Shown here piece by piece: positions 48,596-57,988 of a stretch of 64,000 nt of DNA. The notes under the pieces are model-generated. The model was not told the DNA's origin. It worked only from the letters and a program-made list of their open reading frames with translations, and ran no database searches. The translations under genes and the position numbers were made by a program. Source of the DNA: Yponomeuta sedellus (lineage: Eukaryota; Arthropoda; Insecta; Lepidoptera; Yponomeutidae); assembly GCA_934045075.1 (NCBI GenBank), contig OW203751.1, forward strand, positions 1,071,501-1,135,500, in the 5' to 3' direction. Within the stretch, counting starts at the first letter, position 1. The number at the start of each line of letters is the position of its first letter.

Positions 48596-48925
48596 TTATT
48601 TTTAATGCACTAACCCGTGCTAAGGACAAATTTTAAAAACCTATTTAGAGGCTAAAAATTTCACCCATTTCACCTCTGGCTATCCGTGCCAGCGCTCTTC
48701 CAATTGAGCTCAATTGGAAGAGCGCTGGCACGGATAGCCAGAGGTTGCGGGTTCGAATGCAAATTACTTCAGACAGATGTCGCTGCCTGTACGTAATACA
48801 GAGAATAGTGTAAAGAGGTTCGAAATTTCACTGATGCCGGTGAGTCGCCCATTAGCTCAGTTGGGAGAGCGTTGGCACGGTTAGCCAGAGTTTCGCGTGT
48901 TCGAGTCCTGGCATGGGTGAAATTT
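48596..48925. mobile_element. A SINE cluster with a 74-bp perfect palindrome
   Basis: Reverse tail and tRNA module (48610-48708), mirrored at GAG|CTC into a forward module (48709-48757), then body and a second forward tRNA module (48840-48925). 48672-48745 is a perfect palindrome with no spacer. Confidence 0.9.
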
Positions 48926-49081
48926 TTAAAAGTTAAATTGTGTATTAACAATAAAAGCATATTTAGCCATATACATTTGTTTATTTTTTCTATTCCGCAT
49001 ACATAAGTAGCAGGCCCCCTCGTACAATACACAACAGTTTATATTAATATGGTAATAAACATTAAGTTCATTAACTTAATC

Positions 49082-49117
49082 CCGGATTCACTTACTTGCT
49101 TAAGTAAGTGAATCCGG
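49082..49117. repeat. Perfect 16-bp hairpin next to the gap
   Basis: Arms CCGGATTCACTTACTT and its complement, loop GCTT, ending 4 bases before the N run. Confidence 0.93.
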
Positions 49118-49121
49118 AATC

Positions 49122-49321
49122 NNNNNNNNNNNNNNNNNNNNNNNNNNNNNNNNNNNNNNNNNNNNNNNNNNNNNNNNNNNNNNNNNNNNNNNNNNNNNNN
49201 NNNNNNNNNNNNNNNNNNNNNNNNNNNNNNNNNNNNNNNNNNNNNNNNNNNNNNNNNNNNNNNNNNNNNNNNNNNNNNNNNNNNNNNNNNNNNNNNNNNN
49301 NNNNNNNNNNNNNNNNNNNNN
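49122..49321. other. Assembly gap (200 N)
   Basis: Exactly 200 undetermined bases, a conventional scaffold-gap size. Nothing can be said of its content. Confidence 0.99.
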
Positions 49322-49384
49322 GACATTGAACTGCTAGGTATTGCTTTGCAGACTACCAAATTGAGGCATATAAGCACGATTTTA

Positions 49385-49510
49385 TGTTACGTAGCCTATG
49401 TTTGTGTCCAACTGCTGGGCAAAGGCCTCCCCCAATTCAGTCCAGAGTTTTCCGTCCTGGGCCACCTCAGACCACTCCGGCAGATGGTTGTCGAGATCAT
49501 CGTAACCACC
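49385..49510 (-). mobile_element. LINE 3' region fragment (Q)
   Basis: TTGTGTCCAACTGCTGGGCA, AAGGCCTCCCCCAATTCAGT and CCGTCCTGGGCCACCTC resemble the reverse of a widespread lepidopteran LINE 3' region. Identification by pattern only. Confidence 0.55.
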
Positions 49511-49659
49511 ATGGTCGTACTTATACCATTCTAGTGAAAACTATGTGAGTATTAGACTCTAAGGCCAAATATGATTTCTTCCATTGGTGGCGACTTGGCT
49601 ACTGGCAACGGATAACGCCTTAACACTTGTTGACATTTCTGAAATTATTACAACTATAT
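49511..49659. other. Unassigned spacer
   Basis: No gene or recognised repeat. Confidence 0.35.
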
Positions 49660-49995
49660 TATTTTAATGCACTAACCTATTTAGAGGCTAAAAATTCCAC
49701 CCATGCCGGGACTTGAACCCGCGACCTCTGGCTATCCGTGCCAGCGCTCTCCCTACTGAGCTAATGGGCGACTACCCAGCATCAGTGAAATTTCGAACCT
49801 CTTAACGATACTCTCTGTATTACGTACACAATACACACGAATACAGAGAGTATTGTAAAGAGGTTCGAAATTTCACTGTTGCTGGATAGTCGCCCATTAG
49901 CTCAGTTGGGAGAGCGCTGGCACGGTTAGCCAGAGGTCGCGGGTTCGAGTCCCGGCATAGGTGGAATTTTTAGGCTCTAAATAGGTTTTTAGTAC
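49660..49995. mobile_element. Inverted pair of A SINEs (~150-bp arms)
   Basis: Reverse A 49660-49828 (tail, tRNA module, body to CTCTCTGTATTACG) and forward A 49840-49995 (AATACAGAGAGTATTGTAAA to TAGGCTCTAAATAGG), separated by about 15 bp. Both modules share the CCAGCA/TGCTGG variant, so the arms were copied from each other. Confidence 0.92.
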
Positions 49996-50207
49996 AAGTA
50001 TGTAAGTATTTAGACTCTAGGGCCTAGTATCAGCTTTCCCTGCGGGATACATATTTAAAAATACATCCTATTTAGGGCACTACCTCAGACAAAAGTTGAC
50101 AATAATTTTAAAAAGCTTAGAACTTCTGAAAGATGCCCGCCTCGGCGTGGCAAGTGGCAAACGTGGTCTCTGTCTGCCCGTCGGTACTTTAAAACACAGG
50201 CCCCAAT

Positions 50208-50280
50208 CGAGGTTGCCAATCGGCGGTGGGCATGCTCTCTGAAAGTCTGGACCCTGCGGTGGGACGCCCAATAGGGTCCA
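50208..50280 (+). mobile_element. P SINE tail fragment
   Basis: GAGGTTGCCAATCGGCGGTG and GGGCATGCTCTCTG. Confidence 0.6.
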
Positions 50281-50327
50281 TTAACATATTATTCTCAGCG
50301 TTACACCAATTAATCAGCTCTTAATAC

Positions 50328-50760
50328 ATTTTGAACTTTCGCGACTTGAACACAGTATTAGAATATTTTCGGGGCTTAATCGCGTAGTAATGTATTGCTA
50401 TTTTACATCGAAGTTTCGACGACGTTACAGTCATCGTGGTCACGAGAAGACTGATGGCTGGCACCCGTTCGCATCTTCGGCTGATGAGGTTTCAGACTAC
50501 CCTCAATCAGCCATCACAAAACACTATTAGGGTTGCGACACACTACACTGACAATGTCGGACGATAAGCCATGCGACTTTTTGCGACTCCAACACTTCTT
50601 GATGACCGGATCCACGTTTGCGACAGTTTGAAACCACATTCCCGATTGAACGGGCAAACGGGCACCAGCCATCAGTCTTCTCGTGACCATAATGTCGTCA
50701 AAACGTCGAGGTAAAATAGCAATAAATTACTACGCGACTAAGCCCGAAAATATTCTAATA
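50328..50760. mobile_element. H foldback MITE, copy 4, longest
   Basis: Extended left end (CATTTTGAACTTTCGCGACT), TTAGAATATTTTCGGGGCTT, the central region with CAATGTCGG and TGACCGGATCCACGTTTGCG, and the right arm to CCGAAAATATTCTAA. The least deleted copy for the internal region. Confidence 0.88.
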
Positions 50761-50849
50761 ATCAGCTCTATAATATCAGAAGACAAAGTACAAAGTAAGA
50801 GATAGGTGTTGCTTTGCAAATACAGACAGAAAGTGATTTTGTGTGTTTG

Positions 50850-50925
50850 GTTGGTACACACGCCGACCAAATAAGGGATGCGTTAGCGAAGGGGAAGATA
50901 AGAAGTCATAGCGGAACCTGGTCGG
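50850..50925 (+). pseudogene. G LINE fragment
   Basis: CACACGCCGACCAAATAAGG and GCGAAGGGGAAGATAAGAAG (encoding DQIRDALAKGKIRS). Confidence 0.75.
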
Positions 50926-50984
50926 ACTCTTTCGAGAAAAAGTCAAGTAAGTTTATCCTTTTACAGATCACTAATGTGTGTTAC

Positions 50985-51205
50985 AAGAGGTCCAGCGTTC
51001 GAGCCCCAGCTGGGGACAAAAAAAAACCCAAGGTCTTGGATGTTTACGTATTTGTGATGTCGCTGTTTCTGGTTCCCACGACATATAGTAGGTATGCTAG
51101 TGTGGGGCCAGAAGGAATGTATGTGCCTGAATGTAAATGTTATGTAAACGTTACGTTACGTTACCTTACGTTATGTTACGTTACATTATGTTATATTATG
51201 TTACG
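50985..51205 (+). mobile_element. I SINE with TTACG-type tail
   Basis: GGTCCAGCGTTCGAGCCCCA, CAAGGTCTTGGATGTTTACG, CTAGTGTGGGGCCAGAAGGA, then (GTTAC/GTTAT)n from 51145. Confidence 0.88.
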
Positions 51206-51221
51206 AAAGTTTTAATTTAAA

Positions 51222-51300
51222 AGAGATAAAAAGTACCCAAAATCGGCGTGTATACAGCGTCTTCTGATGGTGATGAAGCGAAGAGTGAAGTTCATATATT
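51222..51300 (+). pseudogene. G LINE fragment
   Basis: AAAAAGTACCCAAAATCGGC and GGTGATGAAGCGAAG. Confidence 0.65.
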
Positions 51301-51436
51301 ATCTTAGATCTAAGCAATGAATGTCAGAATCAAAAGTTGTTGTCACAATATTTTAGAGCTAACATTCTAGAACCTAGGATCGACAATATGGGACTTAATT
51401 GAATTTTCGCTAATTATTATGGAATTTGACATGGAG

Positions 51437-51655
51437 AGGATTGGAATCGCCCGGGACTTAGTGTGCACAATTTAGCCTCACAACTATTGATTTGAAATAT
51501 GCCCGACGATTGGAATCGCCCGGGACTTAGTGTGCACAATTTAGCCTCACAACTATTGATTTGAAATATGCCCGACGGTTGGAATCGCCCGGGACTTAGT
51601 GTGCACAATTTAGCCTCAGAACTATTGATTTGAAATATGCCCGACGATTGGAATG
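51437..51655. repeat. 69-bp minisatellite, three units
   Basis: GATTGGAATCGCCCGGGACT repeats with a 69-bp period (about 51439, 51508, 51577) and a partial fourth. Because 69 is divisible by 3, a minus-strand frame stays open with a 23-residue repeat (FQSSGIFQINSCEAKLCTLS). Confidence 0.95.
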
Positions 51656-51846
51656 TCTTAGGATTTCGATTCCAATTAAACAAGTGTCGAATTTGTATGG
51701 AATTTGACAGTATTATGAAGTCTCAGAACGTGGGATTTGACAGTTATTGTCACGATTACTTGTTCTGGGGCCTACTTAAGCGCAATATATCCTGGGCTGT
51801 TCCATTCGTCTGACCGTTAAATTAGTATGGAATATGACAGTATGGA
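51656..51846. repeat. Unclassified repeat (O)
   Basis: TATGGAATTTGACAG, ATATCCTGGGCTGTT and CTGACCGTTAAATTAGTATG recur at 52070 and 53058-53120. Host repeat in which the 840-bp retroposon sits. Confidence 0.6.
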
Positions 51847-52056
51847 ATATTTAAAAACCTATTTAAAGGCTAAAAATTTCACCCAAGCCGGGATTCGAAC
51901 CCGCAACCTCTGGCTATCCGTACCAGCGCTCTACCAATTGAGCCAATGGGCGACTCACGACATCAGTGAAATTTCGAACATCTTTACAATATTCTCTGTA
52001 TTACGTACAGGCAGCGACATCTGATACAGCCCCGACTACCTACTTTGCAGTTTGCA
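51847..52056 (-). mobile_element. A SINE
   Basis: Tail, tRNA module (GCCGGGATTCGAACCCGCAA; CTACCAATTGAGCCAATGGG), body to CTACCTACTTTGCAG with a small deletion. Confidence 0.88.
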
Positions 52057-52156
52057 GTATGGAATATGACAGTATTATAAAGTCTCCAGACGACCGACTA
52101 CCTACTTTGCAGTTTGCAGTATGGAATATGACAGTATTATAAAGTCTCCAGACGAG
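52033..52156. repeat. 62-bp tandem duplication
   Basis: CGACTACCTACTTTGCAGTT at 52033 and 52095; each unit joins the end of A to O sequence (GTATGGAATATGACAG), so duplication post-dates that junction. Confidence 0.93.
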
Positions 52157-52203
52157 CGATTTGGAATTAGGCACATAATGTCTGGGCCTAATTATGCGCA
52201 CCA

Positions 52204-53043
52204 TTTAATTATTTTAATTATTTTACCATTGTACCCCGGCGCCTTGCTTGTGACTACTCGTCGGAGCAGACAGAGTTAAGGTGTTGGGGTGAATAAGAAA
52301 TTGTAAATTCTCATTTTTAAAATTTTACACTGGTTTATTTAATTTGTGGTTTTATATCGTAATTCATTTTAAAAAAAATATATTGTAAACTATGTCTATA
52401 AAAAAATCCTATACTTTTATTTAGCTTTCATTAATTTAATTGTTCCAACCTTCCCATTTTACCGTGTTGACTTGACTGCTTTTATGCTTGTTTTTTTTTT
52501 TGTATTTTAGTAAATGGGTTTTAAATATTAAAAAATAAAAAAAAAAGTGACAGAAAAACAACATAACAAAAAACTGACAGAAAAACAAATTAAGAAAAAA
52601 AAAATTAAATTAACAATAACAGATATTTTAACCCATTAGAATAGGAACATTTTTTTTTTATTATTATATGTTATTATATTGCAATTGACAATTATTTAAG
52701 AGAAATGACTTTGACGACCTCTGTGGCGTAGCGGTAGCGCGTCTGCCTACCATGCAAGAGGTTCCGGGTTCGAATCCCGGCTGGGAACAAAAAAAAAATC
52801 CCCCAGGTCTTGGATGTTTACATGTTTGTGATGTCGTTGTTTCTGGTTCCCACGACACAGGGTATCCTAGTGTGGGGCCAGAAGCAATGTATGTGCCAGT
52901 ATGTAAATGTTATGTTATATGTATTTATGTTATTGTAGATCGAATAACAGCTAATACTATTTTATCATTTTAATCACAACGACTTAAAGGTTGCCACGAG
53001 ATAAATGGTGGCAGGACCTCGCTCAAACTAAAAAAAAAAAAAA
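52204..53043 (+). mobile_element. 840-bp poly-A retroposon, 14-bp TSD
   Basis: Flanked by AATTATGCGCACCA at 52190-52203 and 53044-53057 and ending in ~15 A. The content is AT-rich with AAAAACAACATAACAAAAAAC near 52555 and GGTGGCAGGACCTCGCTCAA before the poly-A. No long frame. Probably the 3' end of a LINE or a processed transcript; contains an I SINE (52713-52925). Confidence 0.8.
52713..52925 (+). mobile_element. I SINE, full length (reference copy)
   Basis: tRNA-like head: CTGTGGCGTAGCGGTAGCGC, anticodon-arm TGCCTACCATGCAAGAGG (Gly-like), GGGTTCGAATCCCGGC; then CCCCAGGTCTTGGATGTTTA, CTGGTTCCCACGACACAGGG and a GTTAT tail. Confidence 0.93.
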
Positions 53044-53057
53044 AATTATGCGCACCA

Positions 53058-53567
53058 CATCCTGGGCTATTATAATCCTCTGACCGTTAAATTAGTATGG
53101 AATTTGACAGTAAGGTAATATGAAGTCTGCGGATGAGTGATTTGGAATAAGACATGGTGGTGCATAGTGCTTGTGGAATATTGGCGGAATTTCGCAAAGT
53201 AATTTTAACATTTTAATGCAGCTATTTATTTATTAAAGTCAGATAGATTACATCAAATGAAAGTGTGTTTGGCAATAGTAGGTATATACATACCTCATTT
53301 CTTATTACGACATCGCTGATTGATGTGATGAGGCAGCGTTTGATTTACAATAATTGGATCGTGTTCGCATGAAATACTTGACGTTTGACGTCAAACTGAA
53401 ATAACTAGGCGCACACCGAAAGGTAATTTAAGTCATGATCGTCAAATTACACCGATCGGCGTAAGTGTGTCAAAACAAATTATGTAAAATAATTTCGTTG
53501 CAATATTCCACTCGTTCCACAAGAAATTCTACGGTAGACTAGTGATGGGCCGTTGTTACTAATTTAT
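53058..53567. other. O repeat end, then unassigned spacer
   Basis: O sequence to about 53155; beyond that nothing recognised. TTGACGTTTGACGTCAAA at 53379 is a near-perfect palindrome. Confidence 0.4.
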
Positions 53568-53865
53568 ATTCTTTTTGTTGCACTAACCCGTGCTGAGGAC
53601 AATTTTATAATCCTATTTAGAGGCAAAAAATTCCGCCCATGCCGGGGCTCGAACCCGCGACCTCTGGCTAACCGTACCAGCGCAAAACGTGCGTGTACGA
53701 TACCACCTGTACTTAAGATGTAAGCAAACTGTACAAATGGAGTATGGAAAGAGAGGAACAAAAAATATTGAACTCAGAAAGCAAAAGGCACGGACCCCGA
53801 GTCTGTGGAAACAAGCTGTATTTAAAAAAAACCGTACCAGCGCTATCCCAACTGAGCCAATATTC
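53568..53865 (-). mobile_element. A SINE with a 146-bp insertion in the tRNA module
   Basis: Linker and tail (GCACTAACCCGTGCTGAGGA), tRNA module to AACCGTACCAGCGC; after the insertion the module resumes at 53844 with TATCCCAACTGAGCCAAT. Confidence 0.88.
53684..53829 (+). mobile_element. 146-bp unknown retroposed piece, 14-bp TSD
   Basis: Perfect duplication AACCGTACCAGCGC at 53670-53683 and 53830-53843. The insert ends in AAAAAAA and one frame is open throughout (RYHLYLRCKQTVQMEYGKRG, then TKNIELRKQKARTPSLWKQA). It looks like a piece of a processed coding transcript, but I do not recognise the protein. Confidence 0.7.
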
Positions 53866-53935
53866 CAAATTTGTGATAAATCATATCACAAATATGGAAT
53901 ACTTATGTACCACCCAAACTAACACTAGTAGTAGA

Positions 53936-54000
53936 AATGGAACCTACGATCTCCGGCATAGTAATCGGACGCGATACCGCTGAACCAGCGAGGCAGCCGA
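53936..54000 (-). mobile_element. tRNA-like SINE head, family unknown
   Basis: Minus strand: GCCTCGCTGGTTCAGCGGTA (D arm) and CGTAGGTTCCATTTCT. Confidence 0.55.
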
Positions 54001-54111
54001 ATAACGAATAAATAAATAAATATTCATGGACATATTACACAGATCTCGTTAGCCTTATACTAAGTACAACTAAATGACTTGTGTTATAGGTGCTAACTCG
54101 ACGATAGATTT

Positions 54112-54478
54112 CGTTATCAACCCTTATATGTCCCCACTGCTGGGGCAAGGGTCTCTTCCTGCATCGCAGGAAGGTTAGGCCATACTCCACCACGGGGGCC
54201 AAGTCCGGGTTGGTGGAGGATTGTGAGACAGTGGCGGGCCTCACTGTCAGAAGTTATCAAGCCGCCCATAAGGCCTCTGACATGGCTTAACGACTGCCAT
54301 TATATGACAGCCGGCACCAACGGCTTAACGTGCCTTGCGAAGCACAGAAGCGCTCGGAAAAATGCCACTAGCGGTAGTCACGGGACGCTCACCCATCCCG
54401 TACCTGACCGCGCCTGTTGTTGCTTAACCAAGTGATTGATTCCAATCACTCGGTTCGCCTAGGCCACGAGCGCTTCTA
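54112..54478 (-). mobile_element. B1 SINE, full length, 11-bp TSD
   Basis: Reverse B, 367 bp, ACGATAGATTT at 54101-54111 and 54479-54489. Nearly identical to 43344-43710. The head reads GAAGCGCTCGTGGCCTAGGC. Confidence 0.95.
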
Positions 54479-54544
54479 ACGATAGATTTAATACAATAAA
54501 AACATAGTTAACTTCCAAGACCCGAGACAAACTAGAAAAGTTCG

Positions 54545-54600
54545 TTTCCTAGTTCGTTTCACAGTCAGCGTGCCAAACCGCTGCGCCACCGAGGCCGTCG
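54545..54600 (-). mobile_element. tRNA-like SINE head fragment
   Basis: Reverse GGCCTCGGTGGCGCAGCGGT and TTGGCACGCTGACTGTGAAA; same head as at 17316. Confidence 0.6.
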
Positions 54601-54756
54601 AATAACATATATTTTTTTGTGTCCGCGACTGCCTCAAAAGATGTTTGAACAGAAAGAATAAAAAAACAGTCATCTGCAAGAAGAACTTCCCCTAAGGGTT
54701 CCGGAGAAGTCATTACAAACTTAACTCTGTATTGGAAAAGTTGAACGATAAGGGCC

Positions 54757-55026
54757 ATTTTAAAAACCTATTTAGAGGCTAAAAATTCCACCCAAGCCGG
54801 GATTTTTATGGATGCGGGCCGCTGCCTGTACGTAATACAGAGAATATTGTAAAGAGGTTCGAAATTTCACTGATGCCGGTGAGTCGCCCATTGGCTCAGT
54901 TGGAAGAGCGCTGGCACGGATAGCCAGAGGTGGCGGTTTCGAATCCCGGCACAGGTGGAATTTTTAGCCTCTAAATAGGTTTTTAAATTGTCCTTAGCAC
55001 GGGTTAGTGCATTAAAAAATAATATA
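54757..55026. mobile_element. Inverted A fragments
   Basis: Reverse tail and part tRNA (54757-54803: CTATTTAGAGGCTAAAAATT, AAGCCGGG), then forward body, tRNA module and linker (54828-55026) to TTAGTGCATTAAAAAATAA. Confidence 0.87.
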
Positions 55027-55029
55027 ATA

Positions 55030-55100
55030 AGGGCCAGTTTCTGAATTGAGAATTTTACTAAGTAAATATTACTTCTGTAACGTTCTGCCATGCTCTTTTC
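55030..55100. mobile_element. S MITE left half
   Basis: GTTTCTGAATTGAGAATTTT and ACTAAGTAAATATTACTTC. Confidence 0.6.
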
Positions 55101-55174
55101 TGGTTAATTTGATGAAACAGCACTACACATTGAATACGTTTCTATAATAAAATCCCTGAAGATATATTAAGTTT

Positions 55175-55905
55175 GACTGAAACGCGGTTCAAAAATGTGT
55201 AAAGCGCACTTTGTGCCTAACGGGCTACTATAATATTAAGGATTATTTAAATGGCAATGATGTCTGGATTTAAAGCATGTAAAATGGATAAGTTATGTAA
55301 ACTCTGTTTAATATAGGTAATTAAGGACTTTGAAAGGAGTAATTTTGGAGTCTTTTTGTCCATTTTTTCTCCAAAATGATATAGATTTTGAAATGGACTC
55401 CTAGTTTGACTTGTAACGTTTATTAGGCCGCAGTTTCTGCGCTACTTTGAATAAAACCTTTTCAAAAATCTATTTAGAGGCTAAAAATTTCACCCTCAGC
55501 CGGGATTCGAACCCGCAACCTCTGGCTATCCGTGCCAGCGCTCTACCAATTGAGCTAATGGGCGACTCACGGCATCAGTGAAATTTCGAACCTCTTTACA
55601 CTATTCTCTGTATTACGTACAGGCAGCGACATCTGACTTAAGCAAATTGCATTACTTACAGCCCCTACTACCTACTTTGCAGTTAGGTTTAACATCGGAA
55701 CGAAATCACTGTACCCACATGATTATACAATTTTTTTTAAATGCACTAACCCGTGCTAAGGAACAAATTTAAAAACCTATTTAGAGGCTTAAAATTTCAC
55801 CCATGCCGGGATTCGAACCCGCAACCTCTGGCTATCCGTGCCAGCGCTCTACCAATTGAGCCAATGGGCGACTCATGAAAACCTTTTCATTTCATTTTAC
55901 TTAAC
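55175..55905 (+). pseudogene. F LINE 3' end, split by an A dimer
   Basis: ORF2 tail remnant (GYYNIKDYLNGNDVW), 3' UTR (TTTTGGAGTCTTTTTGTCCA; GAAATGGACTCCTAGTTTGA; GCCGCAGTTTCTGCGCTACT) and ATAAAACCTTTTCA at 55464; it resumes at 55878 with AAAACCTTTTCATTTCATTT. The A element occupies 55465-55877. Confidence 0.88.
55465..55877 (-). mobile_element. A SINE, complete two-module form, 12-bp TSD
   Basis: Minus strand, 5' to 3': tRNA-like module 1 (55800-55873), tail/linker, ~200-bp body, tRNA-like module 2 (about 55490-55565), tail to TTTAGCCTCTAAATAG. Target duplication AAAACCTTTTCA at 55453-55464 and 55878-55889. So the 413-bp double unit inserted in one event. Confidence 0.92.
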
Positions 55906-56036
55906 AATTTACATAGCAAAATTCTCAACATAGAAACTGGCCCTAAGCCCCGCTTTACCATATTATGTATTTATGTAGGTAATATTGTTACAAACAAGCT
56001 TATGGAAACCCTTGGAAACCCTAGTGTCTGAAGAAA

Positions 56037-56200
56037 TGAATGAAATGAAAAGGTTTTATTCAAAGTAGAAGGGAAACTGCTGCTTAATGAGAGTTACAAT
56101 TAAAACTAGGTATCTGTTTCAAACTCTAGATATTTTTTGAGAAAAATGGACAAAAAACTCCAACCAACTCCAGAACTGTTAACATAAGCTGAGGTATGTT
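56037..56200 (-). mobile_element. F LINE 3' UTR
   Basis: GAAATGAAAAGGTTTTATTC, TTAAAACTAGGTATCTGTTT, GAAAAATGGACAAAAAACTC. Confidence 0.85.
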
Positions 56201-56341
56201 AACACTTTGATTTAATTAAGCGCTTCAACAGACAATTAGCTAACGCATTTACATTTAAAGTGATTGAAGGCAATCATGGAATCTCATCATAAGTATTAAG
56301 GCAACGGACGTATTAGGTTTCAGATGACTTGAGCAAAACAT

Positions 56342-56601
56342 TGCAGTGTGGTGTCGGCCTAGAGAATAGCACTAATCCAAATACTTCCCGCGGGTGTCGT
56401 AAAAGGCGACTAAAGCACACAAACCGGGGGGTGGGCAGCAGCGCCCCCTGCAGTACAATTCCACCAAACTGCGATCCCCAACCCGCATGCCCAGCGTGGG
56501 GAATATGGGCATTACCCCCCAATGATGGCACAACCTTGCGCTATGGCGCTCATTAGGGTAGGGCTATATCCAGCAGTGGACTAATATAGCCTGAAGAAGA
56601 A
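56342..56601 (+). mobile_element. C SINE, full length, 11-bp TSD, in N
   Basis: TGCAGTGTGGTGTCGGCCTA to AGCCTGAAGAAGAAG. GAGCAAAACAT at 56331-56341 and 56602-56612. Confidence 0.93.
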
Positions 56602-56747
56602 GAGCAAAACATGGTTAGAGTGGAGCCTTTCCCGCTGCCTTTTTCTCTACTGCAATACGGCCCAAAGGCACCGACTTAAATTTTTCACTGTACATTGATA
56701 TTCAGCTTACAGAATGTAAGTTGTTTACGTTGAAATAAAATTGATTT

Positions 56748-56969
56748 TATTGCAATTTTATTAATTGTTGGAGTAAACGTGTTCTTGAGTGGAGACCACG
56801 ACTCGGCGAACGTAGTGTAGGACGCCCTCCGACCAGGTGGGATAACGATGTGCGAAAAACTGCCGGCAGATGCTGGATGCGGCAAGCTGAAGACAGGGCG
56901 CTATGGCGCTCATTAGGGGAGGGCTATGTCCAGCAGTGGACTACATAATATAGCCTGAAGAAAAAGAAG
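56748..56969 (+). mobile_element. RTE LINE 3' end, 11-bp TSD, in N
   Basis: RTE sequence from GTTGGAGTAAACGTGTTCTT (56767) to CATAATATAGCCTGAAGA. AAAATTGATTT flanks at 56737-56747 and 56970-56980. About 19 bp of non-RTE filler precedes the RTE part at the 5' junction. Confidence 0.85.
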
Positions 56970-56990
56970 AAAATTGATTTGATTTGATAC

Positions 56991-57225
56991 AATGGCACAA
57001 TTTATTTTCACAGAGGCTAAGTGCGGAATCTTCTGAGTCTGAGACTGACACAAGGGCTTTCTTTTTAACTCTGTTCATGGCTAGGGATAATAAATTTACA
57101 TTTAGTCAAATAAAAAAAACATGCAGCGTACAATATCCACTAAAAGTGTCGTCCAGAACACAGAACAAAAAATAGAACGATAATTTTAGGATCCAAAAAA
57201 AAAACCGCTTCCTAACTGAACAAAC
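56991..57225. other. Unassigned segment
   Basis: An open plus frame (FSQRLSAESSESETDTRAFF) is unrecognised. Confidence 0.3.
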
Positions 57226-57330
57226 CTCCACCAACCCGGACTTGGCCCCTGTGGTGGAGTATGGCCAACCTCCTGCGATACAGGAAGAGACCCGTGCCCT
57301 AGTAGTGGGGGCATACAAGGGTTCATATTG
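57226..57330 (+). mobile_element. B SINE 3' fragment
   Basis: CCTCCACCAACCCGGACTTG to AGTGGGGGCATACAAGGGTT. Confidence 0.88.
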
Positions 57331-57685
57331 GACTCAACAAACCACTGCAGAAACGGACAATATCTTAACCAAAGGTCCCCAACACGCTGTCAGCTTTGCC
57401 GCGCTGCACCGCCAAAGAGACCCTTTGGCCAAGATACGCACCAGAGCGGCAGTCAAACCCAAACAAACACTAAAGGTCTAACTAACTGCTACAAATAAGG
57501 AGTAAGGAACCCTGAAAAACAGCAATCTTCACAAATAAACTCAAAGGAAATATAGGTACTTTAATCAAACGACATTCAAGTTTCTGTGACGTAAGTAGAT
57601 CCCGTTAGGGTAAGGAAAAGGTGTCAAACACCAGTTTTTGCACGCAAGTGAATGTGAACTTTTGATTTGTAGTGATGATTGATTG
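57331..57685. other. Unassigned segment
   Basis: The plus frame HAVSFAALHRQRDPLAKIRT is open to a stop at 57481 and more GC-rich than its surroundings; might be a LINE or gene remnant. No call made. Confidence 0.3.
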
Positions 57686-57686
57686 A

Positions 57687-57988
57687 TATCAGCCCTCTTG
57701 TATGTCCCCACTGCTGGGGCACGGGTCTCTTCCTGCATCGCAGGAAGGTTAGGCCAAACTCCATCACGGCCAAGTTCGGGTGGACCATTGTAAGACAGTG
57801 GCGAGCTTTACTATTACAATTCATTGACCCGCCCATAAGGCCTCTGACTTAGCTTAACGACTACCATTACATGACCGCCGACACCGACGGCTTAGCATGC
57901 CTTGCGAAGCAGGAAAGCGCTCGGAAACAATGCCACTATGGATAATCATGGGATGGTCACCCATCCTGCACCTGACCGCGCCTGTTGT
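57687..57988 (-). mobile_element. B1 SINE
   Basis: ATATCAGCCCTCTTGTATGT to CACCTGACCGCGCCTGTTG; head missing. Head-to-head with the next copy. Confidence 0.9.

Larger units (their letters stand above)
56215..56990 (+). pseudogene. N LINE 3' end with two nested insertions
   Basis: ORF2 end SFNRQLANAFTFKVIEGNHG then ISS-stop (56220-56295), the 3' UTR (ATTAGGTTTCAGATGACTTG; CGCTGCCTTTTTCTCTACTG; ACTGTACATTGATATTCAGC) and AAATAAAATTGATTT tail. Interrupted by C (56342-56601) and an RTE end (56748-56969). Confidence 0.85.
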
